Part shown: positions 46,540 to 54,050 of the stretch, one piece after another
Position numbering within the stretch: the first letter of the stretch is position 1
How the letters are laid out: the number at the start of each line of letters is the position of its first letter
DNA from: Paracoccaceae bacterium
Lineage (GTDB): Bacteria > Pseudomonadota > Alphaproteobacteria > Rhodobacterales > Rhodobacteraceae
DNA: 62,187 bases
Direction: 5' to 3'
NCBI GenBank assembly: GCA_029246285.1
Contig: JAQWNW010000034.1
Span: 1 to 62,187, forward strand
The notes under the pieces: generated by a model
Databases searched by the model: none
What the model was told of the DNA's origin: nothing
What the model saw: only the letters and a program-made list of their open reading frames with translations
Position numbers and translations under genes: made by a program

Positions 46540-47721
46540 TTAAATCCGGCACATTTTATGTAAGTACTTTGTGAATTGCCAAAGATTTTTCTCTATTGGA
46601 TGTAATGTTCCTTTTGGCAGGATTGTAGATGCAGAACCCTGATTTAACGCTTGTACGAGTATTTTGTCCTCATCATTAGCGGTATCCATATAATCAGACA
46701 ATTCTGACAACCAATTTTCATACTCTGACGAAGGTATATCCGCGAGAACCTCTAGTGGAATTGCTACCCCCCAAGTTGCTTCAAATCGGCCAATATCCAA
46801 TGGCAAAACTGTAATATACCATAAAAAATCTGGCATTAACGTAATTAGCTGGCATGGAAAGACGCAGCAATCAACCATCATTCGTCGCCACTCTCCCTTT
46901 AACCTATTGTTTTTCGGATGAGCCGCGCCACTACCAGTATCCGCTTCTTGTGCCGCTCGATGATAACAAAAGTGATCATTATCTTCCCCACAATAATATA
47001 CTTCAAGAGGTTTTTTATGAAGTGCAAATGTCTTTTTATGAGCGATGGGAACATGGTAACTCTCTGTAAAATTTTCAATCAAATTTTTCCAATTTGCATC
47101 CCAAGTCATCGTCTTTCGCATTACTGTCTTGTAGGACGCCATATCATATCTGCCAACAACTTCATCTTTCAAAAATTTCAACCTTGAAGAAACTGATTTT
47201 TGTTTCTCTTTGGCGAGATTTATGTAAACAAAACCCTCCCATATTTCTGTATTTACCAGGTGCAATCCATTTGTTTTTTTATCAAAACAATTTTTCATTT
47301 CCATATAAGGTGCACGGATCAACTCTCCACCTATATTATAGGTCCAAGCATGATAAGGACATATAAACCGTTTGGTATTTCCACTTTTTTCCTGAACAAG
47401 ACGCGCAAAACGATGAGCACATGCATTAATAAAACTTGAAATAGATCCATTTGTTTGGCGGACAATTAATATAGAAACTCCCGCCACCTCGTGTGTTAAA
47501 AAATCACCCTCATTCGAAATTTCATCCTCTCGGCCAACACAAATCCACTCTTTTAAAAAAATAGATTTTAATTCATGTGTAAAGAACTCTTTTGAATGAT
47601 TAACAGCTGCTGGAATAGGAACGGAGTCTTCAAAAGACAGCATAGCTGCAGTTTCTAACTCTGTTAAAACAGATTTTAATGATGACCCTTTATGTATGCT
47701 TAATCTTTCGTTTTTTAACAT
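46540..47721 (-). CDS. Rieske oxygenase, quaternary-amine demethylase-like alpha subunit
   Basis: 393 residues. The Rieske [2Fe-2S] ligands are C101-x-H103 and C121-x2-H124 (CAHRFARLV, CPYHAWTY). The mononuclear iron site has H223 and H228 in IENFTESYHVPIAH. The bridging residue between the centres is Glu220, where most ring-hydroxylating dioxygenases have Asp; Glu is known from carnitine monooxygenase CntA and other quaternary-amine Rieske enzymes. It may therefore demethylate or cleave a betaine-type compound. It ends 2 bp from the MttB homologue (convergent). A reductase partner is not adjacent; fpr at 37.6 kb is a candidate. Confidence 0.87.
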   Translation of the reverse strand: MLKNERLSIHKGSSLKSVLTELETAAMLSFEDSVPIPAAVNHSKEFFTHELKSIFLKEWICVGREDEISNEGDFLTHEVAGVSILIVRQTNGSISSFINACAHRFARLVQEKSGNTKRFICPYHAWTYNIGGELIRAPYMEMKNCFDKKTNGLHLVNTEIWEGFVYINLAKEKQKSVSSRLKFLKDEVVGRYDMASYKTVMRKTMTWDANWKNLIENFTESYHVPIAHKKTFALHKKPLEVYYCGEDNDHFCYHRAAQEADTGSGAAHPKNNRLKGEWRRMMVDCCVFPCQLITLMPDFLWYITVLPLDIGRFEATWGVAIPLEVLADIPSSEYENWLSELSDYMDTANDEDKILVQALNQGSASTILPKGTLHPIEKNLWQFTKYLHKMCRI

Positions 47722-47806
47722 ACGGCAAGGCTAAATATAATTTCTAAGAATTTGCAAGCATTGATCTGTGAACTACACAAAACCCTTAAACCAAAATATC
47801 TTCAAA

Positions 47807-48973
47807 CTATGGGATCCTTTTATCTAGCCCTCTAACTATTTGTCTTTCTTTATCAAAAAATGGTAAGTCTACAATATCGCAAGGATACTCGTTACCATTT
47901 GGAAGGCGTAAGGTTAATGATTTCCCAACCCAATCACCAGTGATTAAAAATCTTGCATAACCAATTCCTAAGTTAAGAGTCGGGGAAGGAACTCCAGCAG
48001 TAATACGACCAACTTTTTTTCCTCCTTCTATTATCTCACTGTTAGAAATTGGGGTGGCACCTTTACAAGTAAGTCCATATAGCAAACATCCAGTATCTTT
48101 TCCCGATAAAGCTTTTCGTCCAACGAAATTTTCTTTTTCCATGTCCACAAATGTACCTAGACCCGCCTCAAATGGCGTCATTGTGGTATCGATGTCAGTT
48201 ATATTACCAAGAATTCCTCCTTCTATTCTTCGAATAGTCATAGCTCGAGTAGATGAAAACTCCATACCATGAGGCATACCAATTTTAATTAAAAAATCCC
48301 AAAGAGCTAAATGATCTGTAGAGGCTCCATCGCAATAAATTTCAAAGCCCAATTCATTCGTAAAGCCGGTACGAGAAACATATAAATTCTGCCCTCCAAT
48401 TTGAAAAAACCCTGAACGAAAATATCCCATTTTCTCATCAATTTCTCCATCAGATGCATCATTCATAATATTTAATGATGCAGGACCTTGAATTTGTATA
48501 ACTCGGGAATGTGGATCTGTAATTTCCACTTCAAATCCATCACTAAGCGCAGTCAACCAAGCTTCAAAAGGGCCATCGGCCTGAACATACCAAAATTTAG
48601 TATCCGAAAACCGAAAAACAACTCCATCCATAAAAATGCCACCTTTCGGAGTACATGCTAAGGCATAATAACCCCGACCCTCTTTCATACTTGACACTTT
48701 ACGCGTTAGAACCTTTTCTAAGAATGGTACAGCGTCTTTACCTGAAATTTCAACTGGCTTTTCTGGTACATCAAAAATTAAGGCCTTTCTTCTTAGGGTC
48801 CAATATTTTGCAATATGATCATCATTATTATGAACAGCAAAAAAGCGATCAGCATAAACACCTCTGACCATATTTGACGTGTCATGCCTTGATATAAAGG
48901 GCGACTCTTCAAATCGGCGTGCACTGATGCCAACATTATTATTGAAATCCGAATCTTCCTGAAAATTACCCAT
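47807..48973 (-). CDS. GcvT-like aminomethyltransferase family protein
   Basis: 388 residues. GCV_T fold: KYWTLRRKALIFDVPEKPVEISGKDAVPFLEKVLTR-type N-terminal half, then SRTGFTNELGFEIYCD, and a C-terminal barrel with KENFVGRKAL and KVGRITAGVPSPTLNLGIGYA. It would bind tetrahydrofolate and accept a methylene or methyl unit. It is not a clear glycine-cleavage T protein (no gcvH/gcvP nearby), and it lacks convincing likeness to the DMSP demethylase DmdA. It lies on the same strand as the Rieske gene, upstream of it, so joint expression is likely. Confidence 0.83.
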   Translation of the reverse strand: MGNFQEDSDFNNNVGISARRFEESPFISRHDTSNMVRGVYADRFFAVHNNDDHIAKYWTLRRKALIFDVPEKPVEISGKDAVPFLEKVLTRKVSSMKEGRGYYALACTPKGGIFMDGVVFRFSDTKFWYVQADGPFEAWLTALSDGFEVEITDPHSRVIQIQGPASLNIMNDASDGEIDEKMGYFRSGFFQIGGQNLYVSRTGFTNELGFEIYCDGASTDHLALWDFLIKIGMPHGMEFSSTRAMTIRRIEGGILGNITDIDTTMTPFEAGLGTFVDMEKENFVGRKALSGKDTGCLLYGLTCKGATPISNSEIIEGGKKVGRITAGVPSPTLNLGIGYARFLITGDWVGKSLTLRLPNGNEYPCDIVDLPFFDKERQIVRGLDKRIP

Positions 48974-49148
48974 TATTTTTCCTTCTTAAACTATTATCTC
49001 AGTGAGGCACCGTATTTATAGATGACAGTTAAACAAATCAAAAACAACAAAAAAGATGGACTGATTAAGCTCATTCGCGATATTAATTAACCACTAAATT
49101 GTTATCGAAATATTCTTGAATCTAAATTTAATAAATCGTGGAGAAATC

Positions 49149-49454
49149 ATGCAACAATTATTAATTCAATTTCCATTAAAAAACGACAAAAAAGAAATTT
49201 GGATTTCACTGCTTAACTCAAAAATAGGGTTACCGTATACCAAAAAAATGGAAGGTTTTATCTCAGCTGAGCATGGAATTTCAAGAAATGAAGACAACGA
49301 TTTAATTTGGTACCTTTGGGAAAAGTGGAGAACTAAAGAAGATTACGAAAACTATATTTCCACACCTCCCCGCTCTAAAACCAGCAAGTTTATGGAGATT
49401 GTTTTGGAATGCAGTAACGGTGAAATGAAAGAAATATGGATTGATCTTTATTAG
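49149..49454 (+). CDS. small protein, possible dimeric alpha-beta barrel
   Basis: 101 residues from the ATG at 49149 with GGAGAAA just before; an in-frame TTG at 49116 is less likely. MQQLLIQFPLKND opens with a beta-strand, and EHGISRNEDNDLIWYLWEKWRTKEDYENYI resembles the second strand and helix of antibiotic-biosynthesis-monooxygenase-like proteins. Function unknown. Confidence 0.55.
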   Translation: MQQLLIQFPLKNDKKEIWISLLNSKIGLPYTKKMEGFISAEHGISRNEDNDLIWYLWEKWRTKEDYENYISTPPRSKTSKFMEIVLECSNGEMKEIWIDLY

Positions 49455-49467
49455 AATTATTAAGGAA

Positions 49468-49671
49468 TTAATTTATATTCGACGCGATTAAATAAAATGC
49501 AAGCAAACTAAATAAAATTATCATCAACCATTTTGATCGACCATGGAACGGTGCAAAGTTTTCTTGAAATATCTTCTTACTTTTATCTGCGTTAATTTCT
49601 TCTAGGTCAGTTTTTTTTACCACATTGGCCTCCACAAGATTACTTTCAGTAAAATTAAAATAATGGATCAT
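49468..49671 (-). CDS. small single-helix membrane protein
   Basis: 67 residues. A charged N-terminal 45 residues precede one hydrophobic helix (about 47-65) at the C-terminus, giving a tail-anchored layout. The ATG follows AGAG by five bases. No homologue is recognised, and the codon use is ordinary for the region. It may be a real gene but the evidence is thin. Confidence 0.45.
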   Translation of the reverse strand: MIHYFNFTESNLVEANVVKKTDLEEINADKSKKIFQENFAPFHGRSKWLMIILFSLLAFYLIASNIN

Positions 49672-49726
49672 TTAAGCTCTAAACCATTTCTTGAATTAAA
49701 AGTTACTCAAAAAGATTTATAACAAG

Positions 49727-50494
49727 TTACCATTTGCCTACGGTAGCACCTCCTTCCATTGGCAATGCAACACCATTAATAAAACCAGCTTCTTCTGATG
49801 CTAAAAATAAGGTTGCAGCAGCTGCCTCTTCTAATGTCCCTATTCTTTTAAGTGGATATGCTTCATGTTGTAATCTAATTCCCTCTGCCTCATCGCCATT
49901 AACAGCGAATCCCGCTCGCGTCATATCTGTTTCCACAACACCAGGGCATAAAGCGTTTACTCTAATATCAGGAGCAAGTTCCATGGCCAAAGATCTTGTT
50001 AAATTTACGACCGCTCCCTTCGAAGCACAATAGGCTGAAGTAAATGGATACCCATTCAAGCCAGACTCAGAAGCAATATTTACAATAGAACCTTTTGACT
50101 TACGTAAAGCTTCCACGGCGTATTTTATGCAAAACTGGACGCTTCTCACATTTGCATTCATAACAGAATCCCAAATTTCTTCAGTTGTTTGCTCTATGGA
50201 ATGCTTTTCAAAGATGCCCGCATTGTTAATCAATATATCCAGCTTGCCAAATTGCCTAAGTACTGAATTTACTGCTTCTTCGCACCCAGAAACTTTACTT
50301 ACATCTCCTACAGCCGGAGTAAAAATGGGAAATTCTCTTATTGTCGAGTTAACCGAACCTTCTGTTCGCCCATTTATAGCGACAGAAGCCCCTTCATTGG
50401 AAAACGCTTCTGCGATAGCTCGTCCAATACCTCGGGTACCGCCGGTAACTAAAACAACTTTTCCCTCAAATCTTGCCTTTTTCTCATCTAACAA
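49727..50494 (-). CDS. short-chain dehydrogenase/reductase
   Basis: 255 residues, classical SDR. The nucleotide motif VTGGTRGIGRAIAEAF is near 16-31, the structural NNAGIF near 91, and the catalytic Tyr-x3-Lys is SAYCASKGAVVNLT (about 153-166). GAAPL-type C-terminal FLASEEAGFINGVALPMEGGATVG is typical. It reduces or oxidises a carbonyl or alcohol, with unknown substrate. Confidence 0.9.
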   Translation of the reverse strand: MLDEKKARFEGKVVLVTGGTRGIGRAIAEAFSNEGASVAINGRTEGSVNSTIREFPIFTPAVGDVSKVSGCEEAVNSVLRQFGKLDILINNAGIFEKHSIEQTTEEIWDSVMNANVRSVQFCIKYAVEALRKSKGSIVNIASESGLNGYPFTSAYCASKGAVVNLTRSLAMELAPDIRVNALCPGVVETDMTRAGFAVNGDEAEGIRLQHEAYPLKRIGTLEEAAAATLFLASEEAGFINGVALPMEGGATVGKW

Positions 50495-50557
50495 TTAACC
50501 ACTCCTTTTAGCTCAAAAACCTCTTTTTTTCCGTCAAGTGCGCTTAACAAAAATACA

Positions 50558-50983
50558 TTATAAATTAAGGTCATTTATTGCCGGGATAAGTTCCTTAACG
50601 TTATTTACAGTTTTACTAATCATACCTTCAATAAATAAATTTCGATACCTTCTTTCATTAGCATCAATAGCGATTACAGGTTTTGAAGATGCAAATGTGT
50701 AGCCTATTTCTCCTGCCGTTCCTGAATCAATGTCCCATCCAGTAATCAAAGCAACGGTTAAGTCAGAGTTCTGAAGCGCTTTTAAATCATTATCAAATAT
50801 TTTAGCTTTTGTTTTTTCACCCATATCAGTTGTCTGAAGTTCAGTCTCATCTAATCCAGATTGATCTCGATGAGGAAGAAAACATGTAAATCCATTTCCC
50901 TCTAACTCTTTAGCAATGGCATCCAAGTATTTAATTTCATGGGAGTTAAATAAGGGTCCAGCGATATAAATATTTTTATGCAT
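50558..50983 (-). CDS. nucleoside 2-deoxyribosyltransferase family protein
   Basis: 141 residues. IYIAGPLFNSHEIKYLDAIAK at the N-terminus, a middle DNDLKALQNSDLTVALITGWDIDSGTAGEIGYTFA and KPVIAIDANERRYRN fit the Nuc_deoxyrib_tr family (PF05014), which cleaves or transfers deoxyribosyl groups. The Glu in AGEIGYTFA is the likely nucleophile. Whether it is a transferase or a nucleotide hydrolase (RCL/DNPH1-like) cannot be decided. Confidence 0.82.
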   Translation of the reverse strand: MHKNIYIAGPLFNSHEIKYLDAIAKELEGNGFTCFLPHRDQSGLDETELQTTDMGEKTKAKIFDNDLKALQNSDLTVALITGWDIDSGTAGEIGYTFASSKPVIAIDANERRYRNLFIEGMISKTVNNVKELIPAINDLNL

Positions 50984-51122
50984 TGTTCAAAATTGAGATA
51001 CATTAATAAAAAAATCAAGCAAAATAATGCAAGATTCAACCATTACTGTGTCCCTTCCGCTCGTCTTTAACAAGTTGCAACTCTTGAAACCGTTCTAACT
51101 CCGCAATGACAAAACTAAAATT

Positions 51123-51296
51123 TCAAGTTGTTGTAATTACACGCTGATAAACACGACTAACGAAACGAGCTGACCATGGTAGTACTACATTTCTCAACCA
51201 TTTACGCAACTTTTCAGGTAAGAGATCAAATTCTTGAAAAGAATTTAATTTTCTACGCCGGATCCTTAAGTTTGTATTACCCCTATTACTTCTCAT
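51123..51296 (-). CDS. DUF6525-like small protein
   Basis: 57 residues, an ORF too short for routine calling. ATG at 51296 is preceded by AAGGTG at a fitting distance. The protein starts MRSNRGNTNLRIRRRKLNSF, then has FDLLPEKLRKWLRNVVLPWS and SRVYQRVITTT. The pattern of a basic N-terminus, an LP-x-x-L-R-x-W-L motif and ALPW-S is, from memory, that of the DUF6525 family of alphaproteobacteria. Function unknown. It lies alone between a deoxyribosyltransferase-family gene and grxC. Confidence 0.72.
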   Translation of the reverse strand: MRSNRGNTNLRIRRRKLNSFQEFDLLPEKLRKWLRNVVLPWSARFVSRVYQRVITTT

Positions 51297-51630
51297 TCAA
51301 TCACCTTAGCAAGCTCAACCAAACCAATGAAATAGCTCTTTCTATTTTATCTAAATAAATTCATCCCAAAATCACTATTTTTTTTTGATTAATTTTAGGC
51401 AATAAGAGTGGAAGTTGCACTACAACCCTTGAATAAGAAATCCGTGTAAAAAGTAAAAAATTTTATTCAAACAACGATTTATGTAGACTTTAATCTTTAT
51501 CTTTAAGTTCTAGAGGCTAAATTTTTATTGCTCAAATCTTAACGAGTTGTTGAAGAAATTTAAAAGTTTACTATTTGTTAAAAGGAAATAACATTTTGTA
51601 TTCAACTCTAATTTAGAAAATAATTTAATA
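51297..51630. other. intergenic region without recognised feature
   Basis: 334 bp, AT-rich. It holds the ribosome site of the DUF6525-like gene at its left end and the leader of grxC at its right end (AAAAGGAAATAAC). I see no further ORF with a start signal, no clear hairpin with T-run and no repeat. Confidence 0.6.
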
Positions 51631-51885
51631 ATGGCTACAGTGGAAGTTTATACAAGGCCTTGGTGTGGATTTTGCTCAATGGTTAAAAGGTTACTTAATA
51701 GTAAAAATATCAATTTCACGGAGATCGATATCGGTCGCAATCCTGAGCTAAAACAAACAATGATAGAAAGATCTAATCGTCTCACCTTCCCACAGGTATT
51801 CTTAAATGGCAAACATATTGGTGATTGTATGGAGTTACATGATTTAGATCGAAAAGGTTTACTTGATAAATTATTAAAGGACTAA
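51631..51885 (+). CDS. grxC: glutaredoxin 3 (dithiol)
   Basis: 84 residues, normal length. The active site is Cys12-Gly-Phe-Cys15 (RPWCGFCSMVK), which differs from the usual CPYC; FPQVFLNGKHIGDCMELHDLD supplies the cis-Pro and glutathione site. It reduces disulfides using glutathione. It is a lone gene on the plus strand, convergent with tRNA-Met. Confidence 0.9.
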   Translation: MATVEVYTRPWCGFCSMVKRLLNSKNINFTEIDIGRNPELKQTMIERSNRLTFPQVFLNGKHIGDCMELHDLDRKGLLDKLLKD

Positions 51886-51972
51886 TTCTTGAACAGCAAT
51901 CTGGATAACATACAAGATAAAAGTATTTCGAAATTCTAGGAGTATCTCAACCATTGTTTTTATTGAGACGGT

Positions 51973-52049
51973 TGGTAGCGAGAGCGGGACTTGAACCTGC
52001 GACCTTCGGATTATGATTCCGCTGCTCTAACCACCTGAGCTACCTCGCC
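51973..52049 (-). tRNA. tRNA-Met (CAT), elongator type
   Basis: 77 nt on the minus strand with encoded CCA. Read 5' to 3' it starts GGCGAGGTAGCTCAGG, has the D-arm GCTCAGGTGGTTAGAGC, the anticodon arm GCGGAATCATAATCCGA with anticodon CAT, and ends GCTCTCGCTACCA. The acceptor stem has G-U at both ends. The sequence pattern is elongator Met, not initiator (no three G-C pairs under the anticodon) and not Ile2. Confidence 0.92.
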
Positions 52050-52373
52050 AAACCGTGTGTGTGGATAATCTGAGCGATAAGATACGTCAAGTGTAAAAGG
52101 ACTATCAGTCTGATCTTAGTTTAATCTTTAGACAAAACCTCACCCTTTAATCTCCACTAATTGATGATTATGGCTGAAATCCGCGACGGAACGGGCGAGT
52201 CCTTTAATCACTATAAACGGAGCAATATCTCAAGCGGTTAATCTCTCTGACAAGGCCTACACTTACTCAAGAACTGTTATAATCATCATAGAAACTTGCA
52301 ACATTTTAATGGTTGCTTGACTCATACGTTTCTCTCCAGTTTAGTAGATTAAAGTTGGATAAAAGAGTAATAA
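52050..52373. other. intergenic region with two tiny ORFs
   Basis: 324 bp between tRNA-Met and the deaminase gene. A 25-codon plus-strand frame (52164-52241) and a 20-codon minus-strand ORF with GGAGAGA site (52263-52325) are present. GTTATAAT at 52276-52283 is a half-match to the Zur box seen at 55 kb. No riboswitch could be recognised with confidence. Confidence 0.4.
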
Positions 52374-52856
52374 ATGACTATTAGCCAAGATTTGCAATTC
52401 CTTGAAAATACTATCGAACTAGCTGACCAAGCAGTCAAGGAAGGAAATCATCCATTCGGTGCGGTTCTTGTTGATAAGAATGGAGCAGTATTAGCCGTCG
52501 GTAAAAATAGTTTCACCGTTGATCGCGGGCCAGGGCATGCAGAGACGAATCTTGCTCGCGATGCTGCAAAAAGATTTGATGTGGATACTTTGCGAGGCTC
52601 AACGCTTTATACTTCTGTTGAACCTTGTTCGATGTGTTCTGGAACAATTTATTGGGCTGAGATTGGCGCTGTTGTGTTTGGCATGACGGAGCGCCGTCTT
52701 GGCGAGCTCACTGGAGAAGATCCAGAAAATCCTACTCAGGACCTTGAATGCCGGGTTATTTTTGAATCAGGACGCAGGTCTGTTGAAGTCCGTGGACCTT
52801 TTCCTGAACTTGAAGATAAGATTGCAGCTCAACATTTGGCATTTTGGAAAGCTTGA
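52374..52856 (+). CDS. cytidine/deoxycytidylate-like nucleoside deaminase
   Basis: 160 residues of the CDA fold. Zinc-binding and catalytic residues are His55 and Glu57 (GPGHAETNLA), Cys85 and Cys88 (EPCSMCSG). The C-terminal GELTGEDPENPTQDLECRVIFESGRRSVEVRGPF suggests the guanine/cytosine deaminase branch (GuaD-like) rather than tRNA-adenosine deaminase TadA. Substrate not certain. It is convergent with the COG0523 gene of the zinc locus. Confidence 0.84.
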   Translation: MTISQDLQFLENTIELADQAVKEGNHPFGAVLVDKNGAVLAVGKNSFTVDRGPGHAETNLARDAAKRFDVDTLRGSTLYTSVEPCSMCSGTIYWAEIGAVVFGMTERRLGELTGEDPENPTQDLECRVIFESGRRSVEVRGPFPELEDKIAAQHLAFWKA

Positions 52857-52906
52857 GATGAGGGTGGATATAGTAACTAATCATTTTTTTAGATACATTA
52901 ATTATC

Positions 52907-53956
52907 TTACTTTGACTGTGATGCTCGTAAAGCATTAAAACCACGATCGAGTTCTAGTCGCGAAATATCCCTTGCAATTACAACAATCCGTGATCTGATA
53001 TCGTCACTAGGCCAGTCATTTAACTGTACTGGGGGATCAAAAATATGCTGCACACCATGAAAAACAAAAGGCAACTTGATCCCTTCGAGAAACACTATTC
53101 CCTTTACCCTCAGTATATCTGGGCCTTTCAAACCAATTAATGTGTCTAGCCAAATATCAAAAGCTACACTTGGCAGCGGATGATCTAAAACTATAGATAC
53201 AGATTGTATACGCGTATCATGTGGAGAAAATTCTTGAATATCTGAAGTAGGAGCAAGCCCTGATAAATTAAAGAATGGATCTACTTTTTGAGGTGTTACC
53301 CATGCAATTGCTTCATCAGCCTTAGTTTCAACCCGCAAACGGTTCAAACCAAACAACTTTCTTGTCTTAACTTTACCGTGATCAGCCTTTACAATAGGAG
53401 CAGTAAAATTAATTTTACGTAAACGCTTTTGAAATTCTGCTGTATTTTTTTTCGTAACAAGATCTGCCTTACTTAATACAATCAAATCGGCCATAGCTAC
53501 CTGAGACACAGCCTCAAACTGAGCATCTAATGTTGCTGGTCCCGCAGCATTATCTGCCAGAGTAACGACACCATCCATTCGCACTGTCGATGCCAAAATT
53601 GGATCAACAAGAAGTGTCTGCAGAATAGGACCGGGGTCAGCTAAACCCGTAGTTTCGATTACCAAACGATCAAAAGCCAAATAGCCTTTATCTCTACGCG
53701 CAATCAAGTCACTTAAAGTTTTAGATAAGTCACCACGAATGGAGCAGCACAAACATCCAGATTGCATTAAGACAATGTCATCTTCAGAGGTTTCAATCAA
53801 ATCATGATCTAGCCCAGCATCACCAAACTCGTTTACAACAACTGCAACGCGACCAATTGATTCATCCTTCAAAATTGAATTAAGAAGGGTGGTCTTCCCT
53901 GAACCAAGAAATCCAGTCAGAAGGGTAACAGGTAGACGCTTATCCATGCTGATCAT
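52907..53956 (-). CDS. COG0523/CobW-type GTPase, putative zinc chaperone
   Basis: 349 residues. Walker A is GFLGSGKTT (15-23), the metal-binding GCLCC motif gives Cys68, Cys70, Cys71 in [15 protein letters not shown], and [12 protein letters not shown] and LSKADLV complete the G3E GTPase. The C-terminal CobW_C domain follows. Members such as ZigA/ZNG1 deliver zinc to client enzymes under zinc limitation. It lies 94 bp downstream of znuA on the same strand, so it belongs to the zinc unit. The start could also be the ATG three codons later (53947). Confidence 0.9.
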   Translation of the reverse strand: MISMDKRLPVTLLTGFLGSGKTTLLNSILKDESIGRVAVVVNEFGDAGLDHDLIETSEDDIVLMQSGCLCCSIRGDLSKTLSDLIARRDKGYLAFDRLVIETTGLADPGPILQTLLVDPILASTVRMDGVVTLADNAAGPATLDAQFEAVSQVAMADLIVLSKADLVTKKNTAEFQKRLRKINFTAPIVKADHGKVKTRKLFGLNRLRVETKADEAIAWVTPQKVDPFFNLSGLAPTSDIQEFSPHDTRIQSVSIVLDHPLPSVAFDIWLDTLIGLKGPDILRVKGIVFLEGIKLPFVFHGVQHIFDPPVQLNDWPSDDIRSRIVVIARDISRLELDRGFNALRASQSK

Positions 53957-54050
53957 GAAACGATCATATACATTAAATCAATCATTCAAAGCTCCTCGAG
54001 GGATAAGCGAAACTTCTTATTTACAGAACGCCTACCTGTAAAAGACCAGT

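Noticed and set aside
47807-48973. DMSP demethylase DmdA
   Set aside because: The fold is the same (GcvT), but the sequence does not follow the DmdA pattern I know, so only a general family name is used.
51176-51358. 60-codon plus-strand ORF
   Set aside because: It lies opposite the DUF6525-like gene, has no ribosome site and no family-like sequence.
52141-52330. Possible glycine riboswitch ahead of the deaminase gene (CGGAGCAA and TCTCA-like pieces)
   Set aside because: The required GGAGAG, CCGAAGG and CAGGCAAAAGGAC core elements are not all present, and the gene downstream has no glycine link.
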